In this document: positions 23,468 to 34,625 of the stretch, piece by piece
Layout: the number at the start of each line of letters is the position of its first letter
Numbering within the stretch: the stretch's first letter is position 1
Source of the DNA: Chondrosia reniformis
Lineage: Eukaryota; Porifera; Demospongiae; Chondrillida; Chondrillidae
Direction of reading: 5' to 3'
NCBI GenBank assembly: GCA_947172415.1
Contig: OX359190.1
Span: 744,001 to 808,000, forward strand
Length of the DNA: 64,000 nt
The notes under the pieces: generated by a model
Told to the model about the DNA's origin: nothing
The model's database searches: none
Seen by the model: only the letters and a program-made list of their open reading frames with translations
Position numbers and translations under genes: made by a program

Positions 23468-23759
23468 CTCATACAATTTATTGTACATCCGTATTACATA
23501 CGTACATATATATCATCATTGAACTCTGGATATACCCCACCCACTCATGTCTCCCGGAGGAGCACCATTAGCTACTGGGTGGAACTGAGTTCAGGTGATG
23601 GGAACCAGAGTCTCCCCTTAGCAACTCAAAAACATTGACAGCTGTTTTGTACCTATCAAGACTCATCAGTATGGTGACGTCTGAGGTAAAATCCAGAGTC
23701 AAATTGTGATGATATCAAAGTTTTAATATTGGCCTTAGAGCTCCCTTATAGTACCTCAC

Positions 23760-26700
23760 CTTGTACAACTGAATGGACTGGTGAGGTCCACTGGTACAGC
23801 ACATCTCTCGTATGCTATGCATACTCAACTGAGGAGTGCCAATATCTACATGAGGGTCAAATATATAGTATTAAATTTATACTATTTGTATAGCAGTATT
23901 ACAATAACAACTAACCCACGGTCCTGATTCCCAGTTTTGAACTTAGTATGGGACCAATGGTTGACCCACAAGAACTGTCATTTCTTACAACTACATCTTG
24001 AAGGGGAATCCCCGCTTTAGCAGCAGCTTCTCTCATGATGGTTGCCGTGACAGCAGTAGTGGCATACCTCTGGTTGCTATTGAACTTCAATACAATTCCC
24101 TGCAGGATTACATCACAAAGGAAAACATTGAATTGGTTCCAACTGTACTGAGTACATTATATGAACAATCTCACACACCATTTTTCAACATGTAACATCT
24201 ATGGAAAAAATAGGGGAACTTTAAGATCTAAAGCCGATCTTAAAGCATCGATGTCATCATCATTTAACTCTGGGTATTACCCCTGCCCACTCATGTCCCC
24301 TGAGGAGCGCAATGCCCAGAGTTAAATGACGATGATGTAACATCTATTCTAGATTAAAAAGGCCTATAGGGAACTAAATCTAGTGAGAGCTTTGGATACA
24401 AGAGTCTTTGTCTTCTTCTCCACTGGGTCTCATGTCATTAATTAAGTTCCAATCTCCAAATATAAATTGAAGTAGCAATTTTACAATAAATTCAGGAAAA
24501 ATTTGGAAGAAACGTAAAATTTTTACAAGATACTCAGGGAATATGGATTCAGCCAATATAATGTAATATCAGTAAACAAAAGGGTACTGAGGTCTATACA
24601 ATCCTACTAACACATTCAAGAATCATGATCGTGTCTCTGATGAGTTACCTGATGAAGCAGCGGCCTGTGCATCGGTTCATGCTTCTCCGAGTAATTTGGA
24701 TGGACGGCGTGAGCCTGATCGGCGGAGACAAGGAGTGACTTGGGGATCGAGAGCTCAAATGCGTGCGGTTGGCCACCAGTAGATATACGTCTCAAGAGGA
24801 ACTCAAACATGGATGACCCCGCCCCCTGGGCAGACTGAGACCCCACCTCCTCATTATCAAAGAGTGCTGCCATCCTAATGTTAGGGTCTTCCCCTATACT
24901 GTCCATTTCTTGAATGAGAGCTTCAATTGCTCCGTAACAATTCATAAGATTGTCAATCCGAGGGGCAAATATAAATTCATCCAAGGCACCTCCGATGGTC
25001 TGAAGGAGGAAAATGAATAATTATGGATATTTTATGTCTAAGGTAATTGTGATTCTATTTTAAGCTGGTGATGCAATATACAGTGGAAATTACATAAGAA
25101 TTTGACTGCTAACAAAAATCAGAGTGTAGTACATTATCTTGTCTGAGATATTCACTTAACAATTACTGGATGAGTCCTAAGATTTCTAACATTTAAATCT
25201 TAGTCAAATGCATTTCAATGGTTGCTGTTTGATTGTGTTAATTAACAAAATGGCTGTCACTTACAGCAGGCTGGGTATCTGCTAGGCACAGCTCAAAATC
25301 CAGAAGAGCGTCCGGCTGACACTTTAGCTCATCACACAATAACTTTATGAGGAGAGGATGGTGGGAGGCGGCCTAAGAGGGGGAGGATGGTGAAGGGAGA
25401 GGTGAGGTGGAGGATGGGGAAGGGAGAGGTGAGGTGGAGGATGGTGAAGGGAGAGGTGAGGTGGAGGATGGTGAAGGGAGAGGTGAGGTGGAGGATGGTT
25501 AAGGGAGAGATGAGGGGGAGGAGTGTAGGTGCAGTTGGGAGAGGGAGATTTCTTCATTAGAGTATGATTTCTATTAACAATAAAAGGGATGCACTTTGAC
25601 CTACGTACTCTGGTACCATGTGGAGATGGAGTAGTTCTCTCTAGTGAGTTCATCACTTCTGTAGCCAGTACAGGGACACTGAAAAACATATAATGATGCA
25701 GGACCTATTAATGCAAGTGTACTATCGTTGTGAAAGTGTACATGTATACCTTGTATGCTGTATAAATTATGCATATACATAGAAGTGAAGAACATTCTAT
25801 AGCTTCACAAATTAGAATGCCTTTAACATCATATCACATGATACATTAGAGGCCTCATTAGCAACTATTTCAGTTACTTGGGTAAAACCCTACCATTAGT
25901 AGAGCCTTACACTTGTGTTTCTGTGTTTGGTCCAAAACTTTTGTTCATGTCCCTGCTTAGGTGAATACAAATATTGGGAATCCGCACCACAGGTTTACCG
26001 ACATGTACCAACTGCTGCCGCAAGCTAGGCCCGTCCTATATAGGAGATACGAACCTCTTATATGTTAGCCGTCCTATATAGGAGATACGAACCTCTTATA
26101 TGTTAGCCGTCCTATATAGGAGATATGAACCTCTTATATGCTAGCCCGTCCTATATAGGAGATATGAACCTCTTATATGTTAGCCCGTCCTATATAGGAG
26201 ATATGAACCTCTTATATGTTAGCCCGTCCTATATAGGAGATATGAACCTCTTATATGTTAGCCGTCCTATATAGGAGATATGAACCTCTTATATGCTAGC
26301 CCGTCCTATATAGGAGATATGAACCTCTTATATGCTAGTCCGTCCTATATAGGAGATATGAACCTCTTATATGCTAGCCCGTCCTATATAGGAGATATGA
26401 ACCTCTTATATGCTAGTCTGTCCTATATAGGAGATATGAACCTCTTATATGCTAGCCGTCCTATATAGGAGATATGAACCTCTTATATGCTAGCACGTCC
26501 TATATAGGAGATATGAACCTCTTATATGCTAGCCGTCCTATATAGGAGATATGAACCTCTTATATGTTAGCCGTCCTATATCATCATTTCTGGTTACCTT
26601 GGTGATGACCCTTCCAGCGATGGTGAGGTCTCTATCCAGCCAGGTATGCCAGATTCCTCCCCCATACATCTCCACGCCGACCATCAGATAACCAGACTTA

Positions 26701-27598
26701 GTGAGGGCGGATCTCGGCTTGACTCTCATACAGGGACTGTCAGTGTGAGCACCCACAATGGTGAACCCATTGCCTGGCAACCATTTTCCACCCACAGCAA
26801 AGGCAATTATGGTGGACAGGTTATTTATGATGAAATACTACAAAAATGTGAATTAAACAACAAACAAGAAAGTGTGGAAAATAAACTTTTATTTATCTTT
26901 TGAAAGGATCATTTTTCAACTTTTAGAGTGTACACTGAAGAAGACCCTCGGGTTTTTATTATAAACCCCTCTATTTAATGCTCACCTTCCCTTGTGGTTC
27001 CACTTTCCAGTCCTTCTTCTCTGACAGTTCTGTAAATCCTGCCCCCACCAATCTTCTCTTACACTCTTCAACAACTACGTTCATGTAAAATGACCTTAAT
27101 TTACTCAATCATATTAATCTACAGATACCACATTAAAAATTAGAAATAGGTCATTGAAGGAAAAGAAACCAATTTATCATTTAACCACAAGAAAGGGTTT
27201 TAACAACAGTTGGAGTTCTTAGTCATGCAGCACTCAACGAATGGACCAATTAAATTTGGTAGAGGGCACATATACGTATATAAGGATGAAGCGTCATGGA
27301 GCGTAAGATATTATGCAATAGGATAGTATAAACCTAACCTAGTCCAATCCTAGGTACACCCACACCCTAACCCTAGAGACTACATTATTGCGTAATAATT
27401 TCAATCCATCCTTATACGTATGTGCAATTACCCTTAAATTTCGCTCACCATGGAAAGGGGAGGGTCCCTTATTCACAAAATCAATAAAATCTTTGGCACG
27501 AGAATTCAGCAACTAAAAGTATAAAAAGTGTTTCATTATGGAAATAAAACAGTTTGTGTCTGTTAGAAAAGATTCTACCTCACCAGTCTATCTGCCAT
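23760..27598 (-). CDS. DNPEP: Aspartyl aminopeptidase (M18), last exon unresolved
   Basis: Cytosolic zinc aminopeptidase that removes N-terminal acidic residues. Ten exons fit in phase: 27584-27598, 27449-27512, 26986-27074, 26598-26837, 25911-26035, 25609-25678, 25265-25372, 24649-24999, 23916-24099, 23760-23845, giving 444 residues. The family is about 475, so one short C-terminal exon is missing from my model. All M18 metal-ligand motifs are visible: [30 protein letters not shown] and SMHSIRE; also YGGGIWHTW and [12 protein letters not shown]. The start exon encodes MADRL. Intron 4 is nearly all a minisatellite that repeats its own 3' splice site. The gene is head-to-head with receptor copy A, 148 bp between start codons. 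Confidence 0.95.
24250..24340. mobile_element. Small inverted-repeat element
   Basis: Left arm GATGTCATCATCATTTAACT-CTGGG and right arm CCCAGAGTTAAATGACGATG-ATG are imperfect reverse complements. A related degenerate copy lies at about 23510-23610. It sits in the DNPEP intron between exons 8 and 9. Confidence 0.6.
24358..24432 (+). mobile_element. Dispersed short element, copy 3 of 4
   Basis: AGGCCTATAGGGAACTAAAT, then AGTGAGAGCTTTGGATACAA and CTTCTTCTCCACTGGGTC, in a DNPEP intron. Confidence 0.65.
25372..25520. repeat. 30-bp minisatellite
   Basis: Five units containing GGATGGTGAAGGGAGAGGTG, abutting the DNPEP exon 7 acceptor. On the gene's strand it is a pyrimidine-rich tract. Confidence 0.9.
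26031..26582. repeat. 37-38 bp minisatellite carrying a splice acceptor
   Basis: About 15 units on CCTATATAGGAGATATGAAC plus CTCTTATATGCTAGCC. On the minus strand every unit has CTCCTATATAG followed by GACGG. The last one is the acceptor and first codons of DNPEP exon 5 (end 26035). The remaining intron is only about 22 bp at the donor side. Confidence 0.93.
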
Positions 27599-27746
27599 TT
27601 TCTTGTGACGTCATAGACAGAGGTCTATGCTGAGATCAAAGAGAATACCGCTACTGCATAGGCGCTGCTATAGTTGCAAATTCCAGTGACACGTTTCAGT
27701 TGCGCAGTTAGTTTTTCAGCTTAGTTTTTCGTCTCTGTAATTCTCA
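27599..27746. promoter_or_regulatory. Bidirectional promoter, DNPEP and receptor copy A
   Basis: Only 148 bp separate the two start codons. A palindromic TGACGTCA (CRE/ATF type) is at 27606-27613. The segment from GAGATCAAAG to GCTATAGTTGCAA is repeated upstream of copies C (about 48860-48920) and D (about 60290-60335), where no DNPEP follows. This points to a core promoter element duplicated with the receptor gene. Confidence 0.65.
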
Positions 27747-30700
27747 ATGTCCAACGATAAAGTGAGTTTATCTACATCCTTCCCAGAACTAAACAAAAAG
27801 CAATGGAGATATATTCTTGATGAAGCCGCAAAAATTTCCATCGATTGCTCCCAGACCATTTATCTCATTCAGTTTCTCGTAAAAGTGGGTGTTACTATAT
27901 AGACTCGCAGTCGCTAACCTTTCACCGGTCAAAATGAGTTCAGTTTAATTTAGCAAACTACATGTTCTGCCAGTGTATGGAACTCGTTACCAGAAATAGT
28001 CCAATTCAGCGAAATATCTTGTAAGCTCAATTTTTGAAATGCGCCCAACTAGCTAGGTTGAAAGAGTGGTTATCCTAAGCTGATATTATCCGAGAGTTTT
28101 TAGAACAGTCACACCTTTAGCTTTCAAAGACCCTTGCCCAAAGTCTCTTTGTTTAGAATACTGCGACACAGTTGGGTTATGCAAAACCTCGCTCAAACTA
28201 GCTAGCGAAATGCAACCTTGAAATTCGTAGGCACTTTAGAAAGCAAAGTACACCGCTCATCCTTACTAAGTGGCAGAATGTTTAACTGGTGCATGTTGAG
28301 GAGGTTAAGATTTAATAGACTATTAGACAGTAAACGGTGAAATGACTCTTTGCATTCTGTTAAGTTGGACTTTGTACAAACAGACTGCATGATTTACAGA
28401 CTGTAACTCAAAGGTTTCTTGTAATAAACTGCTACTGAAAACTTACATATCCGTGTGTGCTAATTTATAGAGAGTTACCAAGCAGACGTGCACGCTTCAA
28501 TCAGTAAATGTTTCTTATCTCAATTAGATCTTTCTCAGTGACCTCCTCAGAGCTGGAGGTCATTTTCTGAAATCCACCGATATCCCCAAAATGTTGAGAG
28601 GAACATCCTTTGCTAAAGCACTTGCACATCTTCAAAGTGTTTTCGTCTATGGAACATCTGAACAGGTTCAGATTTACGATGTTAGAAACACTAAATGGTC
28701 AACACTACCTCGACCTCCTCATTCTGAGAGTGGAGCAGCCATCATAGGAAACCAGTTTACTTTAATAGGAGGTAGAGACACTCGTCATATTCCTACAAAC
28801 GATCTAGTGACATGGACAGGCAAAGAATGGAAAGTACTATATCCTCCAATGCACACCGCCCGATCCAGTCCAGGTGTTCTTGCATTTGAAGACTTAGTAA
28901 TTGTCTCTGGAGGAAGAGGAGCAGATGGCAAAGCAGTAGACACAATTGAAGTCCTGGATATTAACAAAAGAATATGGATACAGTCGAATCTGAAACTTCC
29001 TCTACCATTAACAGGACACCACATGGCATTGTGTGGTGAATACATTTGCATCTACTACTACAGGGATGGATATTTTTGGAGAATGAATAAGAATTTTATG
29101 GCTTCACTTACAACAAATGATGAACATCACTGGGAACAGCTCGAGAATGCACCATTGAACAGTTCGCTATTACAATACAGCACCCTACCAGTCGTAGTGG
29201 GTCCAAAAGGAATCTTCATTTTCGAGAAGAAGAATTGGACACGAATTAGTGAAGAAACGTCTTATCACCTCAATTGTACGGCTTCCCTCAACGAAACTAC
29301 ATTTCTCACATTTGGAGGAGACTATCAGAGAAGAGCTGTACAGTACGACATTGCAGTTAAGGTTAGTAAACTTATTTAGTATTAAAAGTCTTGTTAACAT
29401 TCGTTGTGTGAAATTTTCTTGTTCTTTGCATTTGAAGTGAAAAAGTAGAGGAAAGCGTTTAAAGCATTTATTTTCCGCTGTAGTTAAACTGTTTATTATC
29501 GCGTGCTACGTATGTAAGTATGTTTATTTCTCGTCCTGTGAACATTCGTGTGGTTAGTTATAAGATGTTGATAGTACAGAAATGTTGGTTGTAGACACGT
29601 TTAATAAACTGCTTCCTAACAGAAACGAGAGTTCATTGCTAGGCACGGAAGCGTCCCAAGGCGAAGTCGGCCATTTTATTTTAGTAGTAGATAGTAGCAT
29701 AGCATCTATTTGAGTGGCATTCCGCTATAATTATAAGATTCTATAGTTGCATAATAATGGATGTATATAACTTCTCAGACATATTAAAGTGACTTTAATG
29801 TGCTCAAAAACTGTCCTTTAGGTACGTATGTAGGTTCCATGTCTTGCAAGTCATTTGGATTAAAGTCTTCCTATTTCTGTGACAATGGCCTACCTCTGAA
29901 CGATAGTAAAACTGGCGTCTTTGAATACAGTGAATAACAGATAAGGTCGAACTGATAAAGAAAACACAAAACCATTTAGGACACTCCATAGAGGACGTTA
30001 AAGTAGTGTCTAGTTGATCACATGTGAACTGTAGCAGGCGTTTGAGGAATAATAAACTGATAACCCTCGAATTAGGTTAATGAAAATTTGAAAAACTGCT
30101 TATTCATATAATGACTTATTGGTGAGAATAGTCAATACTTCAAATATGTCAAGTGTGTATTACATTATAAACACATGCATATTATGTTTAATTACACTCA
30201 ATCTCAATTGTCCATGATAGTTACATATCTCTTCTTGGTATATCCCATGCAGGAACCAAAGTGGTATGAAGAAGCCATAGAAGGACATGGTTCAGTTGAA
30301 GTGAACATTAGCCATGCAATCTTCACAGGAGGCTCGCGTGTTGGTAAAACCTCACTGAAGCACTACCTGCTCCACAACACAGTAAGAGAAGACAAAACTA
30401 GCACTGGAGTGCTGGAAGCTCCTGAAGTGGCCACCATTGCTGGGGAGCAAACTATTAGGGCAGGATTTGAGGAGGAAGGCCAGGGGAAGGAAGAGGAGTA
30501 TGATTTCATTAAAGGTTTAGCAGTTGGTTCTTCCTGGAAAGTTTTAACAGATGAAAAGCTAGGGCAGCTTATTTCAAAGATTAAAATGGAGGAAAGGGAG
30601 GTCTTTCCAGGCAGCACTCTAGAAACCCCACCTGCCTCTCCTCCACAGGCTTCATCTGATGATACCACTTTAGCTGGTGATATTGCCAAGACAACTGAGA

Positions 30701-33233
30701 TAGCCAGTGAGACGACCAAGCTACCAACCGACACCTCCATAACCCCTCCTCCTCCTAGCCATGATACCACTGAGGCTTTAGCAGTACAAGACCCACTGGA
30801 GCTGTTAGTACAAGCCAGGGACAGCTTCCTGCAGAAGCACAATCTCTCCACTGAAGCAGAATTTGATGAAAAGGAGTGCACGTTCATTTACCTCCTGGAC
30901 ACAGGAGGCCAGCCCTCCTTTCAGAATGTCATTCCACTCCTACTGGACTTTCCCTGCAACTTTTTGCACGTCTTTAAAGCTTCAGAGAGGTTGACCGATC
31001 CGTATATCAATGCTTACTGTCAAGATGGAGTCACTGAAGTGGAGAGCGCCAACAGCCGTTCAACCTGGGAATTGATGAAGGAGTCCATAACAGCTGCCTA
31101 CACAATGTCAATGAAGAGCAAGCGGCAGTTGGAAGCATTCGATGTTGCCACTGAGCCTCAACTTTGCATTTTCCTTGTTGGCACTCACCTTTCCCATCTT
31201 CCCAAGGATCCTGAAGCTGAGAGAGCTCTACTGGACCACAACGAGAAGGTTCTAAAGGAAATGGACAACAAGCCCTATGACAGCAACAGGGTATTCCCCC
31301 CAAAAGAGGTTGCCTACAAAGGTGCTGGTAGCTACTTTCTAGTGGACAGTCAGCTACAAGGAGACAGCAAACTGAAGGAGCACACTCGTAAAGCTGTAAA
31401 TGTTCTTCGTTCTCTACTTTCAGATGCCAAGAATCGATTAACACTGAAAGTCCCCAAAGTTTGGTTCTGCCTTCAACTAATCACATCTAGCGTGAAAAAG
31501 AAGATGTGGAAGTTCACAGAACTGAAAGAGTTCTGCATCCGATGCAACTACATCCAAGCTGTAGATGCTGACAGACAGCTCCTTGCACTGCTGAACCTGT
31601 TTCACAGTCTTGGGTTCTATGTGTACTTTGACCTGAGTGAGTACAAAGAGCAGTGGATCTGTACAGATGCAACCTTTCTGTACAAGGAAATGTCCAAAGT
31701 GCTATCGGTCCAGTATGGCCCAAGTGAATCGCCTAGTCCAGAATTACGTATCTTTAAGGAAACTGGAGAAATTCCTGAAGCAACTTTTGAAAATTTGTTC
31801 CAACAGCTAGGCATTGATGCTGACATTCCAACAAGATGGCTCCTGGAGGTCCTGGTAAAAATTGGTATTGCAGCCAAAGTGAGAGCGAAGGAGACACGCT
31901 ACTACTTAATTCCAGCAGCCCTTCCTGAGAGGCAGATCCACCTACCTGAAGCATCTGTGGCCACTTTGGGATTCGCTTTCTCCTTTCATTCCAAGTTCCA
32001 ACATCACAGATACAGCTGCATACCAACTGGTCTGTTCCACAGACTGGCCGTGGACATTGTAACCAACCGACAGGCTCTTGAGGATCAGCAGATCATGCAA
32101 GCATACATCAGTGGAAGCCAGTGGGAGTACTGTCCCAGTCAATCTGACAGTACTCAATTCATTTTCTCCCAAGAGAATGCCCACATTGTCCTTTCCCAGA
32201 AGGGGGACCTCATTCTGCTCCAACTGCTGGTTCCTCAGTACGTTTCTCAGTTTGGTCTCTCTTTGACAGAGCTCTGCAGGTGTATCAGAATGGAAATGAA
32301 AGAGCGAATTGCTTTTGTAAGTAAAGCCGTTTTCGGAAGCGAGTTTTTATCCAGAAAGGCTACTTTAGAGGATGGTGTCATTTGCCGTTACTGTGAGGGC
32401 TCCACTTTGCATCTTTTGCGATTTAAAGATGGCAACCAGAGAACGGGTCTGTGTACCAGACTGAACAAGGTGAAGTCATTATCTCCAAGAGAGTCTGTTT
32501 GGGTTGCTAAGGAACAGGACAGCAACACCAATGTAAGTTTGCATAATATTACGTATTCACAATTATTGACTGTATATTTTACATTCTAATCTTGCTGCTA
32601 CTAACTCTATTTAATATGTTATTATTGTTATTCTTTGGACACAAGTAATTTATTGATTTTTATATCTTCTTCTGTATAGTTGAGTGTGGCTGGTAAAGTG
32701 GAATTTGACGGAGACCAGTTCCTTCTCTATAAAGACCAGTCTACCTGTACTGGAGGACCTGAAGTTGTTAGACAGCCAACACCATCTGCCAACTCAGGAG
32801 AGTGTGATGGTGAGTACATATTCACTGTACCACTAAAATGTGAACCCGATTATGTCAGTTAACTGCCTCATGATGATGTAATGATTGTTGTAAATTCATT
32901 TGTTGTGTAGATGTTTCGGACAATTGGAAAGAAATAATACAATCCAAACACTGGGTCTACCTGTTGGGCAACCTCACTGTCAACAAGATAGTGGATCACC
33001 TCTACCAGGGAGTGGATGGAAAGTCACTGGTTACTGAAGAGGTGTATGATGAGATTGAGAATGCAAAGAGCAAAAAGGAAGCAAACAAGATCTTCTTAAA
33101 GCACTTGCTGAATGCTGGTACAGAGGAGAGTTTGAAGCTCCTTTGTACAGTTCTTCAACAAACATCTGGTGACTATCAAATTCATGAAGAGATTCTTGAG
33201 AAACTGAACGATGATTTCAAATTTGGAATGTAA
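27747..33233 (+). CDS. Kelch-ROC-COR-CARD receptor-like GTPase, copy A
   Basis: Exons: 27747-27761 (MSNDK; a longer option ends at 27884), 28528-29361, 30253-32532, 32680-32809, 32911-33233, about 1193 residues. All junctions are in phase. The second exon is a Kelch propeller (about residues 6-283; AAIIGNQFTLIGG, PPMHTARSSPG, DTIEVLD). The third has P-loop GGSRVGKTS (near 309), DTGGQPSF (near 499), VGTHLS at the G4 place (near 593) and a COR domain (about 683-840, ending YYLIPAALPE). The last exon is CARD-like (VTEEVYDEIENAKSKKEANK, then LLCTVLQQTSGD). No signal peptide or membrane segment: a cytosolic sensor-switch-adaptor is inferred. The CARD exon differs from those of B and C, and a relic of their type lies downstream. 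One Gly of the first Kelch GG is missing. Confidence 0.88.
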
Positions 33234-34620
33234 CTTTCAAGTTGATCTGTATCTTGTAAATTTTAACTTATTTTGTCATTTAGTTTAATTTCTATTTGTT
33301 GATTTTTAATGTCCTTTGTAAGTTTACAAGTTCGTATAAGCAGAGTATATACACACTAATTACCCTTTATCAGTTTAAGGCCTTTGCATGATGTAACACT
33401 TGTGTTATCGCTTATCTATAGTGGCTAAAATACATTTGTAAATATGGTGTCAAGGGTGTCAAGAAACAGCTAAAAGAGATGTCTCAACGTAGTTTAGAAC
33501 ATAAAATGGATAAGTGCGACCACTGGTCCGTTGTCAATCATTGATTAGAGGAAGCTGGGTGCGAAGATCAAACCAGTTGACCCAAAAATATTCACAGATA
33601 TTGCTACTGATGTGAACCAGATTCATTATGTCAGTTAACTGAGTCATGATGTAAGGAGATTGGGAAGGCAAAGAATGTAAAGGAGGCAAACACGATCTTC
33701 CTTCTCCACCTGTTGACCACTGGTACAGTGGAGAGCTTGTATCTGTTTGGTAAAGTACTCCAACAGACATCAGATGACTATCTGATTCATGAAGAATTTC
33801 TGGAGAGACTGAAAGAGGATTTCACCATCTTACGTATTTTTCCATTTATAGACTTTTGTAACTTAACAACTCTTTAGTATTTCATATTTTGGACATTACA
33901 TGTACCTACGTACGTACGTGTATTATTTGTAAATTTAAAACTGTCAAAGTGGAACAATCAGTTAATTTTAATTCATACTTATAAAAACATTTAAAATGAA
34001 GTTAGAAGTAGGAATGGCCAGTGTTGTAACAATGTACATGTCAAAACACGTATAACTGTATATACTAGCTGGATTAATAATCCTTGTAGATTTAGGTTGT
34101 AAGGTATACTGTTTGGTAGGTTTTGTATATACTGTGTCAATTATTCTTACATAATAAGGTGTAATCATATTTCAATTAAAGGTATTATGTGTTAGTACAA
34201 CAAACTGTGTCTAGAGAGGATTCACTGACATGAACTGCGCAAGCATGAGTTTGTATATATTGTGTTCAACTTGAAAAGCAGGAATTATAAATGTTATAAT
34301 GGATGGCTTGTATTGTTAGTGTTCTAATAGAAGCACGCCCTATTCACAGTCAAACTGGCACTGCTCTGTGCACTATGGAAGACATGGACTGGCAGAGAAG
34401 AGGCCATTCTGGTCTCATAATAGCAGGTGTTCTAAAAGGAATGGAAACAAGGTCAAGTTAAAAGAATATTTGAATCCACATAATGTCTTAATATACGAGT
34501 TAACATATACACACAACTGAAATACATTAATATATTACTAGATATAAAGGTTCTATTGCTGATGAAGACCTATACAGATTGAAATGTTCTATTCAATGCT
34601 ATTGCTCAATAATCTTTATT
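33234..34620. other. 3' flank of copy A
   Basis: Apart from the relic CARD exon at 33655-33830, this is AT-rich sequence that matches the 3' flanks of copies B and C (for example ACCTACGTACGTACGTGTAT near 33905). From about 34190 on it matches the flank of C up to the collagen locus. No further gene was seen. Confidence 0.6.
33655..33830 (+). pseudogene. Relic of a B/C-type CARD exon
   Basis: Matches the last two thirds of the terminal exons of B and C: IGKAKNVKEANTIFLLHLLT, then LFGKVLQQTSDDY and LKEDFTI. The first CARD helices and the normal acceptor are absent, and the stop codon (CACCATTTAA in B) has become CACCATCTTA. The flank that follows is the normal 3' flank of B and C, so this is probably the original last exon of copy A. 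Confidence 0.75.
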
Positions 34621-34625
34621 TCTCA
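34547..34625. mobile_element. Half copy of hairpin element
   Basis: AGATATAAAGGTTCTATTGC and TGATGAAGACCTATACAGAT-TGAAATGTTCTATTCAATGC resemble one arm of the element at 23312-23467. An almost identical copy lies at 56935-57012, carried by the duplication. Confidence 0.6.

Larger units (their letters stand above)
21754..23759. other. Intergenic stretch, Lunapark to DNPEP
   Basis: Contains the upstream region of Lunapark, a 19-bp minisatellite and two hairpin elements. The last DNPEP exon (about 20-25 residues) should lie in this stretch or just before it but could not be fixed. No other gene was recognised. Confidence 0.5.

Noticed and set aside
23560..23690. Candidate last DNPEP exon (TSPY or a longer frame)
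   Set aside because: Phase allows a TSPY ending after ACCTCAG, but there is no resemblance to the expected C-terminus and the area overlaps a degenerate inverted-repeat element.
30363..30887. Long open frames on the minus strand of the GTPase exons (also 52993-53517, 31031-31444, 53718-54074)
   Set aside because: They mirror the coding strand in A and C but not in B, have no domain signal and no splice context; they are shadows of biased codon use.
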